53,457 nt of DNA from JBMYTN01 sp049604415 (GCA_049604415.1 JBMYTN010000029.1:1-53457), one strand, 5' to 3'; numbered from the stretch's first letter, positions 1 to 8,307 are shown. Notes: a model not told the origin generated them from the letters alone. A program made the numbers and translations.

Positions 1-18
1 CCAATCTGATCAGGGCCT

Positions 19-255
19 CTATCTCTCCGCCTGATCAGCATTCTTCACGGTCGACGAAATAGGAGCCATGTGAAATGGGAAGCTTCGATCCCTTCGGCTC
101 TGGTCAACTCTAGGATCTGCAGCGATTTTTGAAAATCCTTGATAAAGGACACTCATATAGCGCTCTACTTGCGCCTCACCATGGACTCGAAGCGTATATT
201 GGGCGATATCCTCGAGGTCTTCATAGACCTGTTCGCCCAGATACAGTGTGAACAT
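19..255 (-). pseudogene. ParE/RelE-family toxin, C-terminus disrupted
   Basis: The N-terminal 50 residues look like a ParE toxin: an early beta strand, then two helices with the usual LEDIAQYT and FSKIAADPR segments. After about residue 50 the reading frame loses family resemblance and stops at residue 78, where ParE proteins are normally 90-100 aa. In another frame of the same DNA the sequence reads HGSYFVDREEC, then a stop, then GGEIEALIRL, which resembles the missing C-terminal strands. I infer at least one frameshift, so the toxin is probably inactive. It begins 3 nt after the antitoxin stop, as in a parDE operon. A genuinely divergent short toxin is possible but less likely. The left window edge prevents reading further. 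Confidence 0.6.
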
Positions 256-258
256 AAA

Positions 259-528
259 TTATGTCCAACCATCCTCTTTTCTTTTTTGAAAAAGCGCCTG
301 ATCTTCTTTCCAATTTCCACTGGATTTGATGATTCGGCCAGCAGTCATATCTTCATATCCGCGTTTTATTTTTTTATACACGTCGTAATCGTCGCGTTCC
401 ATATCGCGCTTAATCAAATCCTGCAAATAGTCGCTCGCCGTGGGGTATTGCCCATGGGGACCGACCATACGTTCTACATGGTCGGAAAGTGGCTTGGTCA
501 AATCCGTCTGAATTCTATCGAGCGGCAT
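259..528 (-). CDS. ParD-like antitoxin (ribbon-helix-helix type)
   Basis: A protein of 89 aa when started at the ATG at 528; an upstream in-frame ATG at 582 would add residues with no family resemblance. The segment YPTASDYLQDLIKRDMER matches the conserved helix-turn of ParD/CopG-type antitoxins, which bind DNA as dimers and use an acidic/basic C-terminal tail to block ParE. The C-terminal half here is highly charged, as expected. It lies directly upstream of the ParE-like toxin remnant (3 nt gap), so the pair would be co-transcribed and autoregulated. The antitoxin frame is intact although the toxin is not. Confidence 0.72.
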   Translation of the reverse strand: MPLDRIQTDLTKPLSDHVERMVGPHGQYPTASDYLQDLIKRDMERDDYDVYKKIKRGYEDMTAGRIIKSSGNWKEDQALFQKRKEDGWT

Positions 529-710
529 TGCGAACACCCTATGATGCTGGCCTAAACCCCTCAACAATACAAGCGTCGCCAAACAAGATCAAACGATGCC
601 GGTTCTGTGTGTAGGGAACGGAGAACATTGCCACCTTGGCGCTTCCAAGGCTGTTTGACCCTTTGAGTCTTGCCTAGCTCGTGAGGACCTTTCCTACTCT
701 TTTCCATTTT

Positions 711-1805
711 TTAAAGTGCTGCTTCGGCCAAAACCGGGGCCACGGCCCCACCATCCCGCGTCGGGCTGACCAACACCGTGAGGCGTTCGTCTTGGTGCAC
801 CACAGCCTCGCCATCCCGGGCCGCGAGCTCGTAAAACAAGCGGGCCTGTTTCGGGGCGATGTCGCCAGGGCGCTGAAACATATGGATGCCGCGCTCGAAC
901 AATGCTTTGACGCTGGGATGGCCACGCGCTTCCTGCGGTGCGGTTGGGATCGCATCGGCTGGGCAGTCGGTCACGGGCCCCAGGCTGCAGAGCGATAGAT
1001 CCGCCCCGGCCTCCAGGGTGGTGATCATCAGCCCGCTTCCCTCCGGGTCCAACACCACCGGTGCCCGGACCAACGCCCGGACCCGCTCCGCCGAGGGATG
1101 CAAGGTCAGGCGCAAATAGCCATATCCCCGACAGGTCTCCGTGATCGCCGGGTAGAGCGCCGGGATGCCCGCTCCAGCGGCCAGGATCACCTGATCAAAG
1201 TGGGCGCTGCCATCGGCCCAGGTGACACAGCCCCGCGCGGGATCAATTGCTGTGACCGGTTGGCGGGCGCAGACCGTCAATCCCTTGCCCTCCAGCAAAA
1301 AGCGCAGCCGGGCAATCACCCGCCGGGGAAACAGCACCCCCCAGTCTGGCATCCATAAACCGGAGCCCACGGTCGTCCAGTCAAAGGCCGGGAAGGTCTG
1401 CGCCAACTCGATGGGGTCCAGAGTGGTGTTGCGGATCTGGGAGGCGGTCACCTGGGTTTCGTAGTCCGCGAGGGCCTCTTGGCCAGCCGCGTTGTCGGCG
1501 CGGGCCAGACGCAGCACTCCCCGGCCAAACACCAATTGCATGTCCAGGCTCTGCTCCAGGGTGCTCCAGGCGCGACGGGCTTGAACCAACGCCTCCAGCC
1601 GGTCCGAGGACAGGGTTTGGTGCGCGCCAAAGACATGCATCTGCAAACCCGACGGCGTACCGGGCGCGCCGGGCTGACGGGCTTCAAACAAGGTGACTTC
1701 GGCCCCTTGCGCGACCAGCCGATGGGCGCAGAGCAGGCCAATCAGACCGCCGCCAACAATCGCGACCTGCTTGGCGCTGCTTTGGGACCTAAAGCTGGAC
1801 GACAT
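711..1805 (-). CDS. FAD-dependent oxidoreductase, DAO (amino acid oxidase) family
   Basis: A 364-aa protein with an N-terminal Rossmann dinucleotide-binding motif (VAIVGGGLIGLLCAHRL, about residues 14-30) followed by an acidic residue ending strand 2 (LFEA), typical of the DAO fold that includes glycine oxidase, sarcosine oxidase and D-amino acid dehydrogenases. A second FAD-contact segment (VILAAGAGIPAL) lies near residue 205. No signal peptide or membrane segment is seen, so it should be cytoplasmic. Its start overlaps the stop of the upstream radical SAM gene by 17 nt, making it the last gene of the radical SAM operon. Inference: it oxidises an amine or amino-acid-like intermediate of that pathway. 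The substrate cannot be read from sequence. Confidence 0.82.
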   Translation of the reverse strand: MSSSFRSQSSAKQVAIVGGGLIGLLCAHRLVAQGAEVTLFEARQPGAPGTPSGLQMHVFGAHQTLSSDRLEALVQARRAWSTLEQSLDMQLVFGRGVLRLARADNAAGQEALADYETQVTASQIRNTTLDPIELAQTFPAFDWTTVGSGLWMPDWGVLFPRRVIARLRFLLEGKGLTVCARQPVTAIDPARGCVTWADGSAHFDQVILAAGAGIPALYPAITETCRGYGYLRLTLHPSAERVRALVRAPVVLDPEGSGLMITTLEAGADLSLCSLGPVTDCPADAIPTAPQEARGHPSVKALFERGIHMFQRPGDIAPKQARLFYELAARDGEAVVHQDERLTVLVSPTRDGGAVAPVLAEAAL

Positions 1806-3168
1806 TGCGTTTGAAGCTGCGATTGGTCAGATGCTCCAGGCGCGGCACCAGGGCCACTGGATAGGCCCAGCGGGTGCGATAGATCGAGGGGTAATAGCCC
1901 TCGTTAAAGCCGACCTCCATGCCAAACGCCTTATGCTGATTGAAAGCCTCGGTGCCGCTGAACAGCTGGAGATAGTTGTGGTAATACTCATCGACCCCAA
2001 GCTTGGCGACAAAGTCCAAGGTCTCAATGGCATCGGGCAGCTTTTCGCCGGGCAAGCCGAAAATGGTCCCGCAGGCCATGCGGAAGCCGATCTCGCGGCC
2101 CATGGCGACCACAGCGCGGATCTTTTGCAGGAATTGGCGCTCAATGATGTAGTCATCGCCCGCCCCATCCTTGTCCCGGACCTTTTTGGTCACGTTCAGC
2201 ACCCGGGGATTGGCGGATTCCAAGCCGAATTTCAAGAAGCGGAAGCCCGCCGCATACATCGCTTCCAAGGTCTCCCGGTCCAGATGCTCAATGCGGGTTT
2301 CGCAGCCAAACTCCAGATGCTGGATGTTTAAGGCTTGGATCCGGGCACAGAGCCGACGGGTGCGCTCCGGGTTCAGGGCGAAGATGTCCTCGTTCAAGAA
2401 CAGCAGAATCCGGCCCTCGTCCGGAGGATCCTCGGCCAGAGCCCGATCAATGGCGGCCAATTCGCCACAGACCCGGTCATCGGAGTGATAGGCGATCTGA
2501 TATCCGGCCATGGCCGTCGGATTGCAGAAGACGCATTTGAAGATGCAGCCCCGGCTGGTGGACAGGCCAACCATCGGGGCCAGCTTGGGTGGAATGTGAC
2601 CGGTCAGATAGGGCGAGGGCAGATGGTCCAGATCGCGCCGGGCGCTTTCCACCACATCGCGCATCGGCGTTTCCACCAAGACCCCATCGTCCAAATAGGA
2701 GATCCCCGGCGCGGCCCGCCAGTCTTCCCCAGCCAGGAAGAGTTCACAGGCCCGACCGAAGCTCTGCTCGCCATAATGCCGGACACAGAGATCCGCCCCC
2801 GGGGTCTCCTTTAGCAACAGGTCCGAGAGAAATGTCGGTGTCAGCCCGCCAAAGACCACCAAAATATCGGGCCGGAGGGCCTTCAGGTGGGTCACCATGC
2901 GCCGAACAGCGTAAAAATTGGTATCTTTGACGGAGAAACCGAGGATTTTGAGGTCCAAGGCGGCGATTTCCGCTGCGATCTGCTCCATCTGGCTGGGTTC
3001 AAAGCGGATTTGCGCCGCCGTGATGCCCAAGGTCTCCAGCCAGGCCGCCAAATAGCCGCAGCCTAGATGCCAGCCAGCGGAAATCTCTTGTGCCTCGGGG
3101 TCGTCCTCGGCGGGCATGATCCAGATCAGCCCCACCACCGCATCGTCTCGACTGGTCATGATGGTCAT
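1789..3168 (-). CDS. B12-binding-type radical SAM protein (A)
   Basis: A 459-aa protein. The start is the ATG at 3168, which overlaps the stop of the preceding gene in an ATGA arrangement; a longer frame exists but lies inside that gene. The N-terminal half is a Rossmann-like cobalamin-binding-type domain (ILGFSVKDTNF, then VVFGGLTPTF). The radical SAM cluster motif CxxxCxxC follows at C208, C212 and C215 (TSRGCIFKCVFCNP), with a GLES-type SAM-contact segment (LKFGLESAN) later. Family members use SAM radicals, often with cobalamin, for methylation or rearrangement of unactivated carbons. It is the most divergent of the four in this operon: it has NEDIF where the other three have DD-x-F. Substrate unknown. 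Confidence 0.87.
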   Translation of the reverse strand: MTIMTSRDDAVVGLIWIMPAEDDPEAQEISAGWHLGCGYLAAWLETLGITAAQIRFEPSQMEQIAAEIAALDLKILGFSVKDTNFYAVRRMVTHLKALRPDILVVFGGLTPTFLSDLLLKETPGADLCVRHYGEQSFGRACELFLAGEDWRAAPGISYLDDGVLVETPMRDVVESARRDLDHLPSPYLTGHIPPKLAPMVGLSTSRGCIFKCVFCNPTAMAGYQIAYHSDDRVCGELAAIDRALAEDPPDEGRILLFLNEDIFALNPERTRRLCARIQALNIQHLEFGCETRIEHLDRETLEAMYAAGFRFLKFGLESANPRVLNVTKKVRDKDGAGDDYIIERQFLQKIRAVVAMGREIGFRMACGTIFGLPGEKLPDAIETLDFVAKLGVDEYYHNYLQLFSGTEAFNQHKAFGMEVGFNEGYYPSIYRTRWAYPVALVPRLEHLTNRSFKRNVVQL

Positions 3169-4547
3169 AGCTGCACTCCGAAAGCTCGGGCCCGCGCCAG
3201 TTTTTGCGGCAGTTGCCCCTGTGGGAAGTGATAGAAGGCGGAAAACAGACGGCTGTTGGTTTCGATCAGCGCGCAAATGTCCTCGGACAGGATCTCCCGG
3301 GCCATGCGGTCGGGATCTTCGCCCCGGCGCGGATAGGCCAAGCCGCTGACCAGCTCCGGCGTGAAGGCCATGGCATAGTCCCCAGAGCTGGTGATATCGG
3401 CTTGGGGCAAGGGGCTGAGCACGGACATTTGCGGGCGGGCACCGATCACCTTGGCATAGGCCGCCAGATGCAGGGTCTGGTCGAAGTCGTCTAAGGTCTC
3501 GAAGGGGAAGCCGACGATAAAGGATGGGTTGACGGTGAAATATTGGCTCGCCCGTTTCAGCAGGTCTTCCACATTTTCCATGGCCAGTCCCTTACCGGCC
3601 AATTGCCGGACCCTGGCCGAGCCGCTCTCGACGCCCAGGAACAGGCGTCGACACCCCGCTTGATGCATCAAGGCCATCAAGGCGTCATCCAGCAGATCGG
3701 TCCGGCACATGCAGGCCCAATCAATGTCGAGACCGCGTGCGATGATCTCCTGGCAAAACGCCTCCACCCGGCTGCGTTTCAGCGAGAAGATGTCATCTAA
3801 GATATTGAAATAGCGGTAGCCATAGCGCGCGGCGATATGGGCGATCTCCTCGACGACTTTGGTTGTGTCGCGATAGCCGACCATCCGCCCGCCATTGGGC
3901 GCAATGTCACAAAATACGCAGTTATAGGGACAGCCCCGTGCGGTCAGCACCGGGAACTCTTTGTAATGGCTGTGATCAAGCAGATCATAGGCCGGGGCAG
4001 GAAGGTGATTGATATCCCGGGGTCGCCGAGGGCGGGCGGTCAGTTGTACCGGTCCTTCGTCGGGTGTGGAGACGGTCAGTCCGGGTGCGAGTTCCAATGC
4101 GGTGCCGCAAATATGGTGGTCAGCAATGGCGGTGATCGCCTCTTCGCCATCGCCGGAGACCACACCGGCAATGCGCGGCTCCAGGGCCAGGATTTCCTCG
4201 GCCATGCCACTGACCCCGGACCCGCCCAGATAGACCGGTCGATCCCCTCCCTCTTCGGCAAAGAACCGACGCAGACCCAAAACCAGGAAGGGCAGCATAT
4301 TGGTCATGGTGGAAATGCCGATGATCTTGCCCCGCGCGGCCCGAAGATAGGCGGCAATGGTCTCTGGGTCGTAGGGGGTTTCGCTGGGATGGGTTTGGTA
4401 GTCCAACACCTCGGCCCCATAGCCCGCTGCCCGCAACGCCCCAGCGAGATAAAGCGGGGCCAGGGGCGCAAAGGCCCGGCGTCCCTCGGCGCGATTGCCG
4501 CTGAGATTAAAGTTGATCAGGCTGACATCGGGGCTGGTCTGCATCAT
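3165..4547 (-). CDS. B12-binding-type radical SAM protein (B)
   Basis: A 460-aa protein whose start overlaps the previous stop (ATGA) and whose stop overlaps the next start (ATGA), so translation of B, C and A looks coupled. N-terminal B12-binding-type domain with the segment LGGSGVSG near residue 108. Radical SAM cysteines at C206, C210 and C213 in TARGCPYNCVFCDIAP. LDDIF and LFLGVESGS motifs follow, as expected for B12-radical SAM enzymes. It is clearly paralogous to protein D (7785-6397): both share the TARGCPY-x-CVFCDIAPN core and an ending like FSAFYHF...FGV. There is no DxHxxG motif, so if cobalamin binds, it is not through that histidine. The reaction is unknown. Confidence 0.88.
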   Translation of the reverse strand: MMQTSPDVSLINFNLSGNRAEGRRAFAPLAPLYLAGALRAAGYGAEVLDYQTHPSETPYDPETIAAYLRAARGKIIGISTMTNMLPFLVLGLRRFFAEEGGDRPVYLGGSGVSGMAEEILALEPRIAGVVSGDGEEAITAIADHHICGTALELAPGLTVSTPDEGPVQLTARPRRPRDINHLPAPAYDLLDHSHYKEFPVLTARGCPYNCVFCDIAPNGGRMVGYRDTTKVVEEIAHIAARYGYRYFNILDDIFSLKRSRVEAFCQEIIARGLDIDWACMCRTDLLDDALMALMHQAGCRRLFLGVESGSARVRQLAGKGLAMENVEDLLKRASQYFTVNPSFIVGFPFETLDDFDQTLHLAAYAKVIGARPQMSVLSPLPQADITSSGDYAMAFTPELVSGLAYPRRGEDPDRMAREILSEDICALIETNSRLFSAFYHFPQGQLPQKLARARAFGVQL

Positions 4548-5971
4548 TGCCGTTCGAGCTTCTCGACCTCCAAGCCCATGCTGGTCAGATAGGCCAGCTT
4601 TTCTTCAAACAGCGGGTCCTCGAAGGTATAGAAGCCGGGAAACACCTCGGGCTCGGCGCGGATCATCCGGATCAGATCCACGGGCTTGCCATCCACCAAA
4701 GCGGAGCCATCGGGCAGGAAGAACCGGCTGGAGACCACGCTGGACTGCAGGTCCAGATCTTCGCGCAGCACAATGGGGAACTGTTTTTGCTCATAGAGGG
4801 TGCTGAGCGGCAGCGGCGAGAGCAGCGAGAGCGAGACATCGGTGCCCAGGGTGCGCAGATAGAACATCAGATGCACCGTTTCTTTCAGGTCCTCCATGGT
4901 TTCAAACGGGAAGCCCCAGATCAGATTGCAGCGCACATTGACTCGCTGTTGCAGCTTTTTCACCGCGCGGACCATATGGTCGAAATCCAGCGGCTTGGAG
5001 ATCTTACTCAGCACATTATTGGACCCGCTCTCGATGCCCAGGAACACCCGGTAGCAGCCATGGTCGGCCAGCATCTCCATCAGCGGATCGTCGAGCAGAT
5101 CAACCCGACAATAGGCGCTCCATTCGATGGACAGGCCCCGGTCGGTCCAGGCCTGGCAGAATTGGCGCACCCGGTCCCGCTTCAGAATGAAGGTGTCATC
5201 CAGGATGGTGACTTTGTCGAAGCCAAAGGCCTCCAGTCGCTCCATTTCATCCATGACCAAATCGATGGAGCGATAGGTGCTCTTGCGGCCCCAATAGACC
5301 GAGACATCACAAAAGGTGCAGGGGAACGGGCAACCCCGGGCGGTTTGGATGCCCACGGTTTCATAGCTTTGCATATTGATGCGGTGATAAGCCGGGTCGG
5401 GCAGGCCATCCAGGGCGCGATTGCGCGATCTCGGTTGGGATTTCTGTACAGCTCCAGACCGGTCGCGATAGAGCACGCCACAGACCTCAGAAAGCGGTTT
5501 GCCCGCATGCATATGGTCGAGCAAATCGACAAAGGTTTCCTCGCCCTCGCCAAGGGCTAAGATGTCCACATGGGGATAGACCTCCATCAGCCTGTCGGCG
5601 ACGCCAGAGGGCCCAATGCCGCCCAGAATGATCAGTTTGGAGGGATCCTGCTCTTTCAGGATTTTGGTGGTGAACAGCACCAAGGGCAGCAAATTGCTCA
5701 TACAGCTGAGCGCGATGGCCCGGGTCTCAGCTGTGATGAAATCCAGAAACACATTTGGATTGAGCGGGTCGACGTCGCTGACGGTTTGATAATCCCGAAA
5801 CGGCACGTGATAGCCCGCCCGTTCGGCTGCCCCTAACAAATAGAGACAGCCTTGCGGGGCGCGGACACCCGAAAAGGATTTGGATGTCCGCGTGGTGCAG
5901 TTGATCAGGGTCACATCCGCGACCCGAAGCGTGGGGTCCGGCTCCGGGACCGGGATGGCGTGCAGATGCAT
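4544..5971 (-). CDS. B12-binding-type radical SAM protein (C)
   Basis: A 475-aa protein, third paralogue of the set. N-terminal B12-type domain (LGGIGPSG near residue 117, ALGEGEETF near 139). Radical SAM cysteines at C214, C218 and C221 (TARGCPFPCTFCDVS), then LDDTF and VFLGIESGS. The overall architecture and the conserved patches around the cluster match B and D, implying duplication within the operon followed by specialisation. It starts 11 nt downstream of the PqqD-like gene and overlaps B by the ATGA type. Family knowledge supports radical chemistry on a peptide or small molecule; the substrate cannot be named. Confidence 0.88.
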   Translation of the reverse strand: MHLHAIPVPEPDPTLRVADVTLINCTTRTSKSFSGVRAPQGCLYLLGAAERAGYHVPFRDYQTVSDVDPLNPNVFLDFITAETRAIALSCMSNLLPLVLFTTKILKEQDPSKLIILGGIGPSGVADRLMEVYPHVDILALGEGEETFVDLLDHMHAGKPLSEVCGVLYRDRSGAVQKSQPRSRNRALDGLPDPAYHRINMQSYETVGIQTARGCPFPCTFCDVSVYWGRKSTYRSIDLVMDEMERLEAFGFDKVTILDDTFILKRDRVRQFCQAWTDRGLSIEWSAYCRVDLLDDPLMEMLADHGCYRVFLGIESGSNNVLSKISKPLDFDHMVRAVKKLQQRVNVRCNLIWGFPFETMEDLKETVHLMFYLRTLGTDVSLSLLSPLPLSTLYEQKQFPIVLREDLDLQSSVVSSRFFLPDGSALVDGKPVDLIRMIRAEPEVFPGFYTFEDPLFEEKLAYLTSMGLEVEKLERQ

Positions 5972-5982
5972 CGCAGCAGATC

Positions 5983-6378
5983 CTATTCGAATTGGGACAC
6001 TTCGCTGGGGGTCAGGTCCATGTCGGCCAGGGCTTCCTTCAGATCACGGATCTTCATGTCCGAGGCGGTAAAGGGGCGTGAATTAACCAGGACACCGGCG
6101 GAGACAAGGTCTTCCCGGGTCTTCTTGATTTCATCGAGCACCAGCTTCATGGCTTCGCGTTGGGTTTGGACCCCTTCAAAGTCAAAATTGCGCACCACGC
6201 GCTTGGCCAAGGCATTGTCGGTCAGGTTTTCCACCAAACCATCCAGGATGAAGCGGGCGGTGGCGTTCAGAACCACCAGCTTCTCGGCCTCTTCATTGAC
6301 CACCACCAGATCCTCGCCCATGGAGCGGAAGACGGCTTTGCGGTTGGCGACCAAACGTTTGCTCAGTTTACGGGACAT
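5983..6378 (-). CDS. PqqD-like protein (RiPP recognition element fold)
   Basis: A 131-aa protein with a strong Shine-Dalgarno (AAGGAG) before its ATG. Residues about 15-95 have the PqqD pattern: a strand (DLVVVNEEAEKLVVLNATARFIL) followed by helices and a closing DLVSAGVLV. PqqD domains are winged-helix peptide chaperones that bind the leader of a precursor peptide and present it to a radical SAM enzyme (known for PqqD-PqqE). The last 35 or so residues (from NSRPFTASDM) go beyond the usual domain and are acidic; their role is unknown. It sits between radical SAM genes D and C. Inference: it delivers the substrate peptide to one or more of the four enzymes. Confidence 0.75.
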   Translation of the reverse strand: MSRKLSKRLVANRKAVFRSMGEDLVVVNEEAEKLVVLNATARFILDGLVENLTDNALAKRVVRNFDFEGVQTQREAMKLVLDEIKKTREDLVSAGVLVNSRPFTASDMKIRDLKEALADMDLTPSEVSQFE

Positions 6379-6396
6379 GGGAGAACTCCTTTTTTG

Positions 6397-7785
6397 TCAG
6401 ATTTTAACACCATAGGTTTTTGCGATATCCATCTTCTCGCGCACGAGGCCGTCGCGAAAATGATAGAAGGCGGAAAAGATCTGTCGGTCGGATTGGATCA
6501 GCTCTTGGATGTCCGGGGTCAGGGCTGCGCGGGTACAGTCCCGGCCATTGTCGCGATGGCTGCCAAAGGCCATGGCGGAGACGAGATCCGGATCGAAGAC
6601 CAAGCTGTCGGTGTTGCTGCGGGTCAGCTCGGCCTGGGGCAGGGGGCTGAGGATGCTGATCTGGGTCGTCGCCCCTTTGGCCAGGCAATAGGCCATCAGG
6701 AAGGCGGTTTCGCGGAAGTCGTCGAGGCTTTCAAAGGGGAAGCCCAAAATGAAGCTGGCCCGGGTGTCAAAGCGCTGGGCGCATTCGACAATCATCTGCT
6801 CCACATTTTCGATCCGCAGCCCTTTGCCCGCGATATCGCGAACCCGAGGAGAACCGGATTCAATGCCGAGGAAAATCCGCCGACAGCCCGCTTGGTGCAT
6901 CAGATCCATCAAAGCGGGGTCGAGCAGGTCGACCCGGCACATGCAGCTCCAGGTAAAGGTCATCTGACGGGCCAAGACGCGCTCGCAAAAGGCGCGGACC
7001 CGCTTTTCCGACAGGGCAAACACATCATCAATGATGGACACACCGCTTTGGGTAGCACCTAGGCCCATCGCGGCATCGGTTTCCCGGATTTGGGCGATCT
7101 CGTCCAAAACCTGGTCTAGATCCCGATAGGTGACCTTGCGGCTCCAATTCGGCGCAATGTCACAAAACACGCAGGCATAGGGGCAGCCGCGCGCGGTCAG
7201 CACTTGTTGGCCGATATAATGCGGACGGTTTTCGGCCAGGATATCATAGGCAGGCGGCGGAAAGCGGTCGATCCCTGTGCCCCGGGGGGTGCGCGGATTG
7301 ACCCGGATTTCGTCGTCGCCGCGCCAGACCATGCCGCCAACCTCAGCTGCCGGAACTTCCCCTCGTCGGGCGCGCAACAGAGCGATCATCGCATCTTCGC
7401 CCTCTCCGGCGATGACCGCATCAATCGCTGCAAAGCGTTTGAGCAAGGCGGGCGCGACGCCGCTGACCCCAGAGCCACCCAGAACGATAAAAGCGTTTGG
7501 GCGGCGTTGTTTGAACCGTTCCAGCCCGAGGATCAGGAAGGGCAACATATTCGACATCACGCTGATGCCAATGACATCGGCTTCGGCCTGCATCAGCAGG
7601 TCGGCCACAACCTCGGGCGCATAGGGGTTGGGCGCTTCGCAGAGTTGATGATCCAGGAATTGGACTATGTGGCCCGCTTCGCGCAGGGAGGCGGCGATAT
7701 AAAGCGGTCCCATCGGCATGGCGGCAAAGGGCGTCGGCCCGGGGCTGCGGAAGAGAAAGAAATTCACCAGGGAGACGTCAGCCAT
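6397..7785 (-). CDS. B12-binding-type radical SAM protein (D)
   Basis: A 462-aa protein; its start overlaps the preceding small gene by 8 nt and it ends 18 nt before the PqqD-like gene. N-terminal B12-type domain with LGGSGVSG near residue 102 and AGEGED near 126. Radical SAM cysteines at C201, C205 and C208 (TARGCPYACVFCDIAP), then IDDVF and IFLGIESGS. It is closest to protein B, sharing the region after the cluster and the C-terminal ending. It has an extra stretch (about residues 230-243, AAMGLGATQSG) before IDDVF that B lacks. As the first enzyme gene of the operon it may carry out the first step, but that is a guess. Confidence 0.88.
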   Translation of the reverse strand: MADVSLVNFFLFRSPGPTPFAAMPMGPLYIAASLREAGHIVQFLDHQLCEAPNPYAPEVVADLLMQAEADVIGISVMSNMLPFLILGLERFKQRRPNAFIVLGGSGVSGVAPALLKRFAAIDAVIAGEGEDAMIALLRARRGEVPAAEVGGMVWRGDDEIRVNPRTPRGTGIDRFPPPAYDILAENRPHYIGQQVLTARGCPYACVFCDIAPNWSRKVTYRDLDQVLDEIAQIRETDAAMGLGATQSGVSIIDDVFALSEKRVRAFCERVLARQMTFTWSCMCRVDLLDPALMDLMHQAGCRRIFLGIESGSPRVRDIAGKGLRIENVEQMIVECAQRFDTRASFILGFPFESLDDFRETAFLMAYCLAKGATTQISILSPLPQAELTRSNTDSLVFDPDLVSAMAFGSHRDNGRDCTRAALTPDIQELIQSDRQIFSAFYHFRDGLVREKMDIAKTYGVKI

Positions 7786-8191
7786 GCCGGGCTCCCATCA
7801 CGGGGGATGGCGTGGGGCTGGACAGGGTCATGGGCCGGGGCAAGACATCACGGGTGATGGTGGTGGAGGCCAAAACTTGGTCCAGCGGCGCAATGGTTAC
7901 ACGGGCGGGGCTGTAGGCTGGACGTTTGCAGAGCAGGCCGAGCTCAAGCAAAGATTGGAGGGTTTCAGCAATAGGGGGATGCTGTGCTGCCATGCGGGCG
8001 ACCTGCTGACGGCCAATAGGGCAATCGCATTGGCTGACCAGTGCATAATGCAGGGCGGAGAGCTTGACCGTGTGCGTTGAGGTAAGGTTCACGGCCCACC
8101 CACCTGACTCGGTGGATAGAACGACCCAGTTCTGGGAGGGCTGAAGCTGGCCGGACGCCATCTTATTTTTGCTGGGTTGCCGACCTGTCAT
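7778..8191 (-). CDS. Small PqqD-like (RRE-like) protein, or possible precursor
   Basis: A 137-aa protein when started at the ATG at 8191. An upstream in-frame ATG at 8314 would lie upstream of the predicted promoter, so it is rejected. The middle (about residues 20-90, WVVLSTESGGWAVNL to LQSLLELGLL) follows the PqqD pattern of an initial beta pair, a helical bundle and a closing LLELGLL, but is degenerate. The last 45 residues are rich in Thr, Ser and Pro with no evident fold. It is the first gene of the radical SAM operon. Two readings are possible: a second RRE-type chaperone, or a substrate whose N-terminal domain is a leader and whose tail is modified. No homologue recognised with certainty. 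Confidence 0.55.
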   Translation of the reverse strand: MTGRQPSKNKMASGQLQPSQNWVVLSTESGGWAVNLTSTHTVKLSALHYALVSQCDCPIGRQQVARMAAQHPPIAETLQSLLELGLLCKRPAYSPARVTIAPLDQVLASTTITRDVLPRPMTLSSPTPSPVMGARHG

Positions 8192-8238
8192 AAGCCTGGG
8201 TCCCGGTACATGTGCCTTCCCCCGCCTTTGGCTCTTAT

Positions 8239-8265
8239 ATGCTTGTAATATGATTTTATAAGCAT
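8239..8265. promoter_or_regulatory. Perfect 27-bp dyad, candidate operator of the radical SAM operon
   Basis: The arms ATGCTT-x-TAA (8239-8248) and TTA-x-AAGCAT (8256-8265) are exact reverse complements around a 7-nt centre. The dyad lies just downstream of the predicted -10 of the operon promoter and upstream of the first start codon at 8191. That position suits a dimeric repressor. No regulator gene for it is evident nearby. Confidence 0.5.
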
Positions 8266-8278
8266 CAAAGATGGTAAA

Positions 8279-8307
8279 ATAAAATTCAAAAGTTGTAGCA
8301 ATGTCAA
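8279..8307 (-). promoter_or_regulatory. Candidate sigma-70-type promoter for the radical SAM operon
   Basis: On the minus strand a perfect TTGACA (-35, 8307-8302) is followed after 17 nt by TTTTAT (-10, 8284-8279; four of six consensus positions). The surrounding DNA is markedly AT-rich compared with the window. Transcription would start near 8272, giving an 80-nt leader before the gene at 8191. Arms AGTTGT (8291-8296) and ACAACT (8313-8318) form a further inverted repeat around the -35. Confidence 0.5.

Noticed and set aside
634..650. CCTTGG/CCAAGG hairpin downstream of the radical SAM operon
   Set aside because: No T-run in the minus-strand direction, so I do not call it a terminator.
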